Of a stretch of DNA of 64,000 nucleotides, positions 54,159 through 61,971 are shown one piece after another. The first letter of the stretch is position 1; every line of letters starts with the position of its first letter. The translations under genes were made by a program, and so were the position numbers. Under the pieces are notes generated by a model. That model did no database searches. It was not told the DNA's origin and saw nothing but the letters and a program-made list of their open reading frames with translations. The stretch comes from an uncultured Bacteroides sp. (GTDB taxonomy: Bacteria > Bacteroidota > Bacteroidia > Bacteroidales > Bacteroidaceae): NCBI RefSeq assembly GCF_963678425.1, contig NZ_OY782853.1, forward strand, positions 124,001 through 188,000. The letters are read 5' to 3'.

Positions 54159-55862
54159 ATGGCAAACTTATATTTAGATACACCAGAACTGAAGCATCAT
54201 CTCAATCATCCGTTGATGAAGAGAATCGTTGAACTCAAAGAGCGCAACTATGCTGACAAAAATAATTTTGATTATGCTCCTGTAGATTTCGAGGATGCAA
54301 TGGACAGCTACGACAAGGTACTGGAGATTGTTGGAGAAATCTGTTCAGAAGTGATTGCACCAAATGCAGAAGATGTAGACCACGAAGGTCCTCAGGTTGT
54401 CAACAACCGTGTTAAATATGCCAGCGGTACAGCTATTAACCTGAAAGCATTGACAGATGCCGGTTTAATGGGTGTGGCTATGCCTCGCCGTTTCGGTGGA
54501 CTTAACTTCTCTACCGTACCTTACATGATGGCAGCCGACATGGTTTCAACCTGCGACGCAGGTTTCGAAAACCTTTGGGGCTTGCAGGATTGTGCGGAAA
54601 CTCTTTATGAGTTTGGTAATGAAGACCAGAAGATGCGTTATATTCCTCGCGTTTGCGCAGGTGAAACAATGTCTATGGACCTTACCGAACCGGATGCTGG
54701 TTCCGACCTTCAGGCTGTAATGCTGAAAGCTTCTTTCTGTGAAAAAGATAACTGCTGGTACCTGAACGGTGTAAAACGTTTCATCACTAACGGTGATGCA
54801 GATATCCACTTGGTTCTTGCTCGTTCTGAGGAAGGTACACACGATGGTCGTGGTCTTTCCATGTTTATTTACGACAAGAAAAACGGTGGCGTAAACGTTC
54901 GTCGTATTGAGAACAAGATGGGTATCAAAGGATCTCCTACTTGCGAATTAGTCTTCAAAAACGCTAAAGCAGAACTTTGCGGTGACCGTAAACTTGGTTT
55001 GATTAAATACGTAATGGCATTGATGAACGGTGCTCGTCTGGGTATTGCTGCTCAGTCTATAGGTATTTCTCAAGCTGCTTACAATGAAGCTTTAGCTTAT
55101 GCTAAGGATCGTAAACAGTTCGGCAAGGCTATTATTGAATTCCCTGCTGTATACGAAATTCTTTCATTAATGAAAGCCAAACTGGATGCTTCTCGTACAC
55201 TGTTATATGAAACATCTCGTTTTGTAGACATATACAAATGTCTGGATGATATTTCAAAAGAACGCAAACTTACTCCGGAAGAAAGAACAGAGCAAAAAAC
55301 TTTCTCTAAATTTGCTGACTGCTTTACTCCGCTGGTTAAAGGTATAGGTAGTGAGTTCGCTAATCAGAATGCTTACGATTGTATTCAGATTCACGGTGGT
55401 TCAGGTTTCATGAAAGATTATGCTTGCGAACGTATCTATCGCGATGCACGTATCACTAGTATCTACGAAGGAACTACTCAGCTTCAGGTTGTAGCTGCTA
55501 TACGTTACGTAACAAATGGTACTTATCTTACTCGCCTGAAAGAGTACGAAACAATGCCTCTTGCTCCAGGATTCGAAGGATTACGTAATCGTCTGAAAGC
55601 AATGACTGAGAAATATGCAATTGCAGTTGAGAAGATTGTAGCTACTAAAGATCAGGAGTTACTTGATTTTATGGCTCGCCGCTTAGTTGAAATGGCTTCA
55701 TTCACCATCATGGCTTACCTATTGGTACAGGATGCTTCCAAATGTGATTCATTTACTGAGTCTGCACACGTATTTGTAAGATTTGCCGAAGGTGAAATTG
55801 ACAAGCACGCTCTGTTTATTCAGAAATTTGACAACGAAGAATTAGCTTATTACAGAAAGTAA
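54159..55862 (+). CDS. Acyl-CoA dehydrogenase
   Basis: A 567-residue flavoprotein of the acyl-CoA dehydrogenase family, the longer type with a C-terminal extension. Landmarks are MDLTEPDAGSDLQAVMLKA (FAD contact), GVKRFITNGDAD, NGARLGIAAQSIG, AYAKDRKQFGKAI and IHGGSGFMKDYACERIYRDARITSIYEGT, the last holding the usual catalytic acidic region. The open frame begins at 54066 inside the previous gene, but ATG at 54159 starts the normal N-terminus (MANLYLDTPELKHH). It passes electrons to EtfAB. The acyl chain length is not determinable. Confidence 0.95.
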   Translation: MANLYLDTPELKHHLNHPLMKRIVELKERNYADKNNFDYAPVDFEDAMDSYDKVLEIVGEICSEVIAPNAEDVDHEGPQVVNNRVKYASGTAINLKALTDAGLMGVAMPRRFGGLNFSTVPYMMAADMVSTCDAGFENLWGLQDCAETLYEFGNEDQKMRYIPRVCAGETMSMDLTEPDAGSDLQAVMLKASFCEKDNCWYLNGVKRFITNGDADIHLVLARSEEGTHDGRGLSMFIYDKKNGGVNVRRIENKMGIKGSPTCELVFKNAKAELCGDRKLGLIKYVMALMNGARLGIAAQSIGISQAAYNEALAYAKDRKQFGKAIIEFPAVYEILSLMKAKLDASRTLLYETSRFVDIYKCLDDISKERKLTPEERTEQKTFSKFADCFTPLVKGIGSEFANQNAYDCIQIHGGSGFMKDYACERIYRDARITSIYEGTTQLQVVAAIRYVTNGTYLTRLKEYETMPLAPGFEGLRNRLKAMTEKYAIAVEKIVATKDQELLDFMARRLVEMASFTIMAYLLVQDASKCDSFTESAHVFVRFAEGEIDKHALFIQKFDNEELAYYRK

Positions 55863-55887
55863 GCTGCTCATTCATAGATAAAGGAAG

Positions 55888-55916
55888 AAGGCATCCCAAA
55901 AGGATGTCTTTTTTTT
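55888..55916 (+). terminator. Terminator of the etf/acyl-CoA dehydrogenase operon
   Basis: AAGGCATCC pairs with GGATGTCTT (one G-T pair) across a short A-rich loop, followed by a run of T. Confidence 0.8.
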
Positions 55917-55978
55917 ATGGAACCTCACCTACAGTATTCATCAGACACTCTTGAAAAAATCACCAGACTAATTCTTGC

Positions 55979-56066
55979 ATCCTTGTACAAAAGATTGCAT
56001 TCTTCTGTACAAAAGAATTAATTATTTTGTACAGAAGAAAGATTTGTTTTGTACAACATTACATAA
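55979..56066. repeat. Four TGTACA-centred palindromes on a 22-bp pitch
   Basis: TGTACA hexamers begin at 55984, 56006, 56028 and 56050, exactly 22 bp apart, with a loose flanking consensus TCTTTTGTACAAAAGA. The second unit is a 20-nt palindrome with one mismatch (55999-56018). The array lies between the terminator of the acyl-CoA dehydrogenase operon and the convergent PAS/GAF kinase gene. Confidence 0.85.
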
Positions 56067-56150
56067 ATTTTATACCTGATAAATAAAAAGCCCAGAGAGA
56101 AAGAGAATAAACTTTATCACGTCTTTACGAAAAGTTAGGGGCAATCATTA

Positions 56151-58496
56151 TCATAACGAAGAAATAACCTTGCTAACGACCGGTAAAGTAAAAATAAATC
56201 TGCTTCCTTTATCCTGAACACTTTCCACTCTTATGCTGCCACCGTTTCGCTGAACAAAATCTTTGCAAAGTACAAGTCCCAAACCTGATCCTTTTTCATT
56301 GCCTGTGCCATAAGTCGAATGAAAATTATTATCTGTAAATAGCTTATCCGCTACCTCCTGAGGCATCCCAACTCCATTATCTGCGATCTCGACTTCAATA
56401 AATCCTTTTCGTTCAGAGATATGAATAACGATTAATCCTCCAACGCGAGTAAACTTTATCCCATTGGAGAGTATATTACGAACTACCAGGTTAACCATAT
56501 CATAATCGGCATAAGCTGAATAATTAGCTTCCGCCTCAAACTGAATCTGAATTGATTTTTGTCCTGCAGTATTAGTAAGCAACAATATATTCTCTTTTAT
56601 TAGTTCATTAACAATGATAGTTCTTGGATTATATACAATCTCACTTCGTTGGGATCTTGACCAGCTAAGCAAGTTCTCCAGCAAGTAGAATGTATTTTTT
56701 GACATATCCTTCAGCTCAAGAAGCAGAGAATCCTGCACATCAGGAGTAATCTGTATATCACTGGTAAGAAGTTCAATAACCTGCATAAAGCTGCCAATCG
56801 GACCACGAAGATCATGTGAGATAATAGAAAAAAGTTTGTCTTTCGTGGTAAGCAATCGTTTTAATTGCTCTTCAGTTTCCTTCTGCTTGCTGATATCAAT
56901 AAGAGTACCAATAGCGCGAATAGCCAGACCATCTTTGTCTCTCTCAATAACCCTTCCATGGTTTAATATCCATTTCTCCTTACCCGACCGGCCTATTACC
57001 CGAAAAGTAGCCTCAAAATAATCTATTTTACTTTTTTTGTGATCTATAAAAAGTTCTGATACCCAGCTCCAGTCATCAGGATGAATCAGACTCTGCCATT
57101 TGTGCCCTTTACCTAATGATTCATCCAGATTCTGATCAATTATTTCATAACCAATATCAGTAAAGTAAATCTCATCTTTCTGAAGATCCCAATCCCACAT
57201 TCCTTCTCTTGCCCCATCCAAGGCAAGTCTTAGTCGCATTTCACTATTCTTAAATTGATTCAGGTATAATTTCCGCTCAAGAGCATTTGCAATATTACCC
57301 GTTACCGTTTTAAGCAAGTTTATCTCATCATCCAGCCATACCCTATTATGAAGACAGTCGTCAAAGCCAACGAATCCCCAAAGATGATTCTGAATATAAA
57401 GAGGATAAACCAATACTGATTTTATCTCAAAATGCTCCAAAATACCGGCTATATCATCCGGGAGTTCAAGAATATTACTTGAAGAAAGATGTCCTTGACT
57501 ATTTATAATCTTTTTCCATGAAGGAATATCCTCAAAAGAAGCCTTTTGAATAGCCTTTTTCTTACTGGCAATGCCTTCATTACACCATTCGTAAGTATTA
57601 CTGGTAAATAGTTCATCCAATGTATTTTCGTAGATACAAACACGACTTACATTAGTGTGTTGCCCTATTAGACGGAGAACAACATTGATAATATCATCAA
57701 AGTTATCTGATTTATTAAGCAATTGAGCTATATCCGCAAGTAATTTCTGCTGATTATTGAGATGTTTCAAGTTCTCTTCCATCTGCTTTCTTTGAGTGAT
57801 ATTAGTTGCAGCAGCGAGCATATAGGTATTATCCTGAATTTCTATCTGTTCGAAAGAGAAAAGGCAAACCATTCGCTCGCCGGACTTTGTTCTAACAGTA
57901 AGTTCTCCTTTAACATTACCTTTGCCATTAGATCGGGAGAGCAGTTTCTTTATTTGATCACCGTCATAAAACAAGTCTAATTCCTGAAATGTTTTGCCTG
58001 AAATTTCATCCAAAGAATATCCGATGTTTTCTATAAAAGCACGATTTGCATTGAAGATTATGCCAGAGTCAACCGTACCTATCGCCATCATTACCTGAGA
58101 ACTATTAAATATGCTAAGAAAAACCTCCTTAGAAAAATATTCAGCGGATAAATTAGTACTGACAGCAGCAATAACATTTTCTTCATTCCACCAACCCAGA
58201 TAAAACTTTGTATCAACAGGTATTATTCCTTTATCTTTCTTCATAAATGGATATGGACAAGAAGTGACATCCCCTTTAATGACCAAAGGCATAGTTACGC
58301 CGGATCTTGATTTATATTGATCCGGATAAACAGAAGAAAAGTGCTTTCCTTTAAGTTCATTAAGAGAATATCCAAGTATATTATTGACTGCAAAATTAGC
58401 TGTAATAATGTTCCCATCCATATTTAATATGAATAAGAAATCAAACTCATTACTTAACTGATTCTTGAGTTGACTTTCCGGAATAAAATTCATCAT
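56151..58496 (-). CDS. Cytosolic PAS/GAF sensor histidine kinase
   Basis: A 781-residue kinase with no membrane helix. Two N-terminal PAS domains (FDFLFILNMDGNIITANFAV; MAIGTVDSGIIFNANRAFIEN) are followed by a GAF domain at about residues 245-405 (LADIAQLLNKSDNFDDIINVVL), a PAS domain near 415-545 with its PAC motif (LAIRAIGTLIDISKQKETEE), HisKA with H561 (FSIISHDLRGPIGSFMQ) and HATPase (NILSNGIKFTRVGG, DNGVGMPQEVADKLF, GSGLGLVLCKDFV). There is no receiver or output domain and no regulator gene next to it. The second Met is an equally possible start. Confidence 0.92.
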   Translation of the reverse strand: MMNFIPESQLKNQLSNEFDFLFILNMDGNIITANFAVNNILGYSLNELKGKHFSSVYPDQYKSRSGVTMPLVIKGDVTSCPYPFMKKDKGIIPVDTKFYLGWWNEENVIAAVSTNLSAEYFSKEVFLSIFNSSQVMMAIGTVDSGIIFNANRAFIENIGYSLDEISGKTFQELDLFYDGDQIKKLLSRSNGKGNVKGELTVRTKSGERMVCLFSFEQIEIQDNTYMLAAATNITQRKQMEENLKHLNNQQKLLADIAQLLNKSDNFDDIINVVLRLIGQHTNVSRVCIYENTLDELFTSNTYEWCNEGIASKKKAIQKASFEDIPSWKKIINSQGHLSSSNILELPDDIAGILEHFEIKSVLVYPLYIQNHLWGFVGFDDCLHNRVWLDDEINLLKTVTGNIANALERKLYLNQFKNSEMRLRLALDGAREGMWDWDLQKDEIYFTDIGYEIIDQNLDESLGKGHKWQSLIHPDDWSWVSELFIDHKKSKIDYFEATFRVIGRSGKEKWILNHGRVIERDKDGLAIRAIGTLIDISKQKETEEQLKRLLTTKDKLFSIISHDLRGPIGSFMQVIELLTSDIQITPDVQDSLLLELKDMSKNTFYLLENLLSWSRSQRSEIVYNPRTIIVNELIKENILLLTNTAGQKSIQIQFEAEANYSAYADYDMVNLVVRNILSNGIKFTRVGGLIVIHISERKGFIEVEIADNGVGMPQEVADKLFTDNNFHSTYGTGNEKGSGLGLVLCKDFVQRNGGSIRVESVQDKGSRFIFTLPVVSKVISSL

Positions 58497-58604
58497 ATCT
58501 TATCAAATAGTTATAAAAACAACACGAATAATGTAGTATAGAAAAAACAAATCTAAATACTACTATCAGCATTTAGATTCATTAAATAATAATTTCAGAT
58601 CTTA

Positions 58605-59621
58605 CTAAATATTTTTTAGTGCATTGATAAAGCTAAAAACATCTTCTTCCGTTGTATCAAAGGATGTTACTAAACGGATTTCATTGCTCGCTTCATTCCA
58701 GAAATAGAAGAAATACGATTCCAGTAGTTTATCAATCATCAGACGAGGCATGGAAAGAAACAAAGCATTAGTTTCAGATTTCTGAGTAAATTTAATCTCC
58801 GGGAATTTCTTTAGTCCTTCATAAAGTAGTTTAGCCATATTATTTGCATGAGTAGCATTCTTAAGCCAAAGATCATCTGTAAGGTATGCTGTAAACTGGC
58901 AAGAAAGATAGCGCATTTTAGAAGCTAACTGGGCTGATTGCTTGCGGTAGAACTTTGCAGTTTTAGCCAAAGACGGATCAAAGATCACAACACACTCTCC
59001 CATCATCAGTCCGTTCTTTGTTCCACCCAAACTAAGAACGTCAATGCCACAATCTACAGTCAGTGCTTTCAGAGAAACATTCAAAGCTGCCGCAGCATTA
59101 GCAATGCGTGCTCCGTCCATGTGAACGTACATTCCATGTTGGTGAGCAAGTTCGGTAATGGCCTTCAACTCTTCTACTGTATATACCGTTCCCAGTTCGG
59201 TACATTGTGAAATATAAATAGCTCCCGGCTGCGAATGATGCTGATCTCCAAACCCGTGAAGGTGAGGCAAAATAAGCTCAGGTGTGAGCTTTCCGTCGGG
59301 GGTGTCTATCGGTCGGATCTGACAGCCTGTGGATTTCACGGGAGAGCCACACTCATCTACATAAATATGGGCAGTCTCAGCACAAATAATGGAGTTATAC
59401 GGACGAGTAAGCAATTGTAAAGCCACAATATTACTCCCTGTACCGTTAAAAACAAACAACGGTTCGCAATCCGGAGTAAAGGTCTCTTTTATTTTAATCA
59501 CAGCCTCAGCAGTCCACTGATCATCTCCATATCCAAAAGCATGATCTGTATTAGCTTTAGCAAGGGCTTCCATCACCAAAGGATGAACCCCTGAATTATT
59601 ATCTGATGCAAAACTTCTCAT
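58605..59621 (-). CDS. Low-specificity threonine aldolase family protein
   Basis: A 338-residue PLP enzyme, fold type I. The Schiff-base Lys202 is in SLGGTKNGLMMGE, and the PLP-binding Asp/Arg is in YVHMDGARIANA. It begins directly with the conserved SFASDNNSGVHPLVMEAL. Members cleave threonine to glycine and acetaldehyde. A gene for PLP synthesis (pdxH) is divergent from it 111 bp away, so cofactor supply and use are neighbours, though a functional link is not shown. Confidence 0.93.
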   Translation of the reverse strand: MRSFASDNNSGVHPLVMEALAKANTDHAFGYGDDQWTAEAVIKIKETFTPDCEPLFVFNGTGSNIVALQLLTRPYNSIICAETAHIYVDECGSPVKSTGCQIRPIDTPDGKLTPELILPHLHGFGDQHHSQPGAIYISQCTELGTVYTVEELKAITELAHQHGMYVHMDGARIANAAAALNVSLKALTVDCGIDVLSLGGTKNGLMMGECVVIFDPSLAKTAKFYRKQSAQLASKMRYLSCQFTAYLTDDLWLKNATHANNMAKLLYEGLKKFPEIKFTQKSETNALFLSMPRLMIDKLLESYFFYFWNEASNEIRLVTSFDTTEEDVFSFINALKNI

Positions 59622-59679
59622 ATTATAGTTATATTTAGTTGCAAAGTAACTGCTTTTTATTGAAAACTCCTCCGTTTCA

Positions 59680-59710
59680 ATTGCAAAATCTAACTATTTC
59701 AATAACTTTG
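59680..59710 (+). promoter_or_regulatory. pdxH promoter (ATTG-N19-TAACTTTG)
   Basis: ATTG 59680-59683 and TAACTTTG 59703-59710 with an exact 19-bp spacer. The leader is about 16 nt. Confidence 0.8.
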
Positions 59711-59732
59711 TCTGAAACATAAAGGGAAGAAT

Positions 59733-60377
59733 ATGAAAATAGATATTCGCAATATCCGAAGAGAATACTCAAGAGGTGGACTGACAAGAAAGAATCTATC
59801 GGGCAACCCGTTTGTTCAGTTTCAAACATGGTTGGAAGAAGCGATTAATGCAGAGGTCAACGAGCCTACAGCTGTGATTATAGGTACGGTTTCTGAAGAT
59901 GGTAAACCTTCAACGCGCTGTGTACTACTGAAAGAATTACGAGACGAGAAATTTGTGTTCTATACTAATTATGAAAGCCGGAAAGGAAAACATCTGGCCA
60001 ATTGCCCTTATATATCCCTCACTTTTCTGTGGCATGAACTCGAAAGGCAGGTACACATAGAGGGAATTGCCACCAAAGTCTCGCCGGAAGTTTCAGATGA
60101 ATATTTCAAGACCCGACCTTACAAGAGCAGAATCGGGGCAAGAATCTCCCCTCAAAGCAGGCCTATTTCAGGGAGAATGGAGATCATGCAGGCATTTATC
60201 CGTGAAAGCATCCGCTTTGCCGGGCATGAGGTGAAAAGGCCTGATAACTGGGGCGGATATGCCGTCTCCCCTACCCGCATTGAGTTTTGGCAAGGACGGG
60301 AAAGCCGCTTGCACGATCGCTTTCTCTACACCTTACTAAATGACCGAAACTGGAAAATAGAAAGATTGGCTCCTTAA
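59733..60377 (+). CDS. pdxH: Pyridoxamine 5'-phosphate oxidase
   Basis: A 214-residue FMN enzyme that makes PLP from PNP or PMP using oxygen. Landmarks are STRCVLLKELRDEKFVFYTNYESRKGKHL, FLWHELERQVHIEG, ARISPQSRPISGR and EFWQGRESRLHDRF at the C-terminus. Length is normal. An oxygen-dependent step in an apparently anaerobic lineage is known in Bacteroides, where the gene is common. A full consensus promoter precedes it. Its 3' end is 25 bp from the convergent TIGR02757 gene. Confidence 0.96.
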   Translation: MKIDIRNIRREYSRGGLTRKNLSGNPFVQFQTWLEEAINAEVNEPTAVIIGTVSEDGKPSTRCVLLKELRDEKFVFYTNYESRKGKHLANCPYISLTFLWHELERQVHIEGIATKVSPEVSDEYFKTRPYKSRIGARISPQSRPISGRMEIMQAFIRESIRFAGHEVKRPDNWGGYAVSPTRIEFWQGRESRLHDRFLYTLLNDRNWKIERLAP

Positions 60378-60402
60378 GAAACATTCATCCGCAATTTATT
60401 GC

Positions 60403-61164
60403 TTATAAAACCGAGAAATCAGCAGAAGTGACCTTTGTCCGGCTTTGCTCTTCTCCCAGGCCAAATAAGGCAAAATCGTACTTACAGGGATCTTCCGGGC
60501 AAAATTCTGAGAGATGATTTGTAATTTTCAAAGCTGTTGATAGTCGTTCCGTCCTGTTAAGATCATCCCAAAGAGTTCTTGACATCCGCCCCACATGCAA
60601 ATCAAGCGGGATGATAAGCTGAGATGGAGAAATTCTTTTCCACACCCCCATATCTACTATTCCATCATTCCTCACTAGCCAGCGAAGCATCAAGTTGGTT
60701 CTTTTACAAGGGCTTTTAGTCTTAGGAGAAGAAATATGGCGGGTATTCATCAACCGGGAAAGCTTATCTAACCCTGATAAAATACCATCTTCCAGAAATA
60801 ACTCCTCCAATGAATCGTTTTCAAGATAATAATGATAAAGTCCGGAACAGATATTCCACATATCGCGTTCAAAAAACGTGCGATGTATATTTCTTCCCGA
60901 ATCTTTTAAAATGTTCCACTCCTGGTTCATAATATAATTATAGGGGCTATCTCCCATTATTTGATGCATCTTACCAGCATCCCGACAGATCAAATTGCGC
61001 TTTCCCCAGGTAATAACAGAAGTAAGCAATGCCGAAATCTCTATATCTTCTATCCTGGCTGATTTATTAAAAAACGCTCGAGGAAACTGTATGGGATCTT
61101 CTTCAATAAAAGCAGGAGTATTATAGATTGCAGTTAGCTCGTCGAGCTTTTCTTTTATGGACAT
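60403..61164 (-). CDS. TIGR02757 (DUF2400) family protein
   Basis: A 253-residue protein of the TIGR02757 family (function unknown, with a helix-hairpin-like arrangement). Landmarks are DPIQFPRAF, EISALLTSVITWGKRNLI, NLMLRWLVRNDGIVDMGVW and IIPLDLHVGRMSR. A longer frame opens at 61200, but its first 12 residues overlap the small gene at 61175-61315 and are not family-like. MSIKEKLDELTAIYNTPAF at 61164 is the expected start. It is probably transcribed from the promoter of the small peptide gene 10 bp upstream. Confidence 0.88.
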   Translation of the reverse strand: MSIKEKLDELTAIYNTPAFIEEDPIQFPRAFFNKSARIEDIEISALLTSVITWGKRNLICRDAGKMHQIMGDSPYNYIMNQEWNILKDSGRNIHRTFFERDMWNICSGLYHYYLENDSLEELFLEDGILSGLDKLSRLMNTRHISSPKTKSPCKRTNLMLRWLVRNDGIVDMGVWKRISPSQLIIPLDLHVGRMSRTLWDDLNRTERLSTALKITNHLSEFCPEDPCKYDFALFGLGEEQSRTKVTSADFSVL

Positions 61165-61174
61165 ATATTTGTTT

Positions 61175-61315
61175 CTAAATTTTATGCCATTTACAGGCAA
61201 TAGTCATAAACCTCATAATCGAATCTGCTCTTTTTTGCACATCAGGTGTAATCCTTTGGGCATTAGCTAAAAAAGAACAAAGAAAGAATAACAATGATAG
61301 TAAAATAGTTTTCAT
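61175..61315 (-). CDS. 46-residue putative secreted peptide
   Basis: ATG at 61315 opens a 46-codon frame: a complete signal peptide (MKTILLSLLFFLCSFLANAQ) followed by 26 residues with an acidic/basic helix (RITPDVQKRADSIMRFM) and a short tail ending CKWHKI. A -7 element TAGTTTTG lies 20 bp upstream, so the frame is likely to be transcribed with a 14-nt leader. It could be a genuine small exported peptide or the N-terminal remnant of a longer exported protein. It is 10 bp upstream of the TIGR02757 gene. Confidence 0.55.
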   Translation of the reverse strand: MKTILLSLLFFLCSFLANAQRITPDVQKRADSIMRFMTIACKWHKI

Positions 61316-61335
61316 CGCATTAAATTTAAGATATA

Positions 61336-61343
61336 CAAAACTA
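61336..61343 (-). promoter_or_regulatory. Promoter core of the small peptide/TIGR02757 unit
   Basis: Plus-strand CAAAACTA reads TAGTTTTG on the minus strand. No -33 TTTG at 19 bp. Confidence 0.5.
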
Positions 61344-61448
61344 CAAATTATTTCGCAATAGAACAGTATTTATTAAAAAACGGATTGCATTCTAATGCAG
61401 AATATACATATATATGCATATAAATACTATTTACTAAGAAAAAAAATA

Positions 61449-61456
61449 TATATTTG
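61449..61456 (+). promoter_or_regulatory. Promoter core of the propeptide-like protein/S8 protease unit
   Basis: TATATTTG matches TAnnTTTG. The leader to the ATG at 61483 is about 20 nt, and the protease gene follows in the same unit. Confidence 0.6.
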
Positions 61457-61482
61457 CGACATAAATAAAGAAAAAAATATAT

Positions 61483-61929
61483 ATGAAGGCTAAGTTACTC
61501 TGTTATGCTTTAGTTATAATTTCATTAGTTGAGTGTTCCTCATTCAACAAAAGCATCAGTTCAGATAACAGCCTTTTATCAACAATGGACAGAGCCAGAT
61601 TATCCAACAGTTTCAGCTCCTTTTGGGAAGAGTTAACTGAAGAAGCTAACGGAAAATCACCAGAGCAATATATCCCATCACAGGCATTAATAGAACGTTA
61701 TTCTCTCAAAAAGCAGGATCAGCAATTTCTGGTTTCCGGTTTTTTACACACTGACAGCACTTTTAATAAAGCTGACATTGAATACATAGGAGGAAATGTA
61801 GTAGCGTATACCAATAAAATAAAAACCTTTTCAGTTCCTATAAAAAATATACCTTTATTAATTCAGGTCAAAGGCATTACCTATATTGAAATTGGTCGAA
61901 AAGTAAGAACTAAAAATTCACCTTTATAA
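61483..61929 (+). CDS. Stand-alone protease-propeptide-like exported protein
   Basis: A 148-residue protein with an N-terminal signal ending LVECSS. A lipid Cys at residue 18 is possible, but Glu at -1 is atypical. Residues ~80-145 align with residues ~63-126 of the S8 protease encoded 42 bp downstream, the protease's propeptide-like region. In both, a strand-helix-strand pattern ends in a matching segment: ITYIEIGRKVRTKN here, VKYVQMGTPVHKN in the protease. No protease domain follows. By analogy with I9-type inhibitors it may inhibit or help fold the neighbouring protease; this is inference. Confidence 0.65.
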   Translation: MKAKLLCYALVIISLVECSSFNKSISSDNSLLSTMDRARLSNSFSSFWEELTEEANGKSPEQYIPSQALIERYSLKKQDQQFLVSGFLHTDSTFNKADIEYIGGNVVAYTNKIKTFSVPIKNIPLLIQVKGITYIEIGRKVRTKNSPL

Positions 61930-61971
61930 TTTTATATTAAACAAAATAATTTTAAATAACAGCACAAAACA

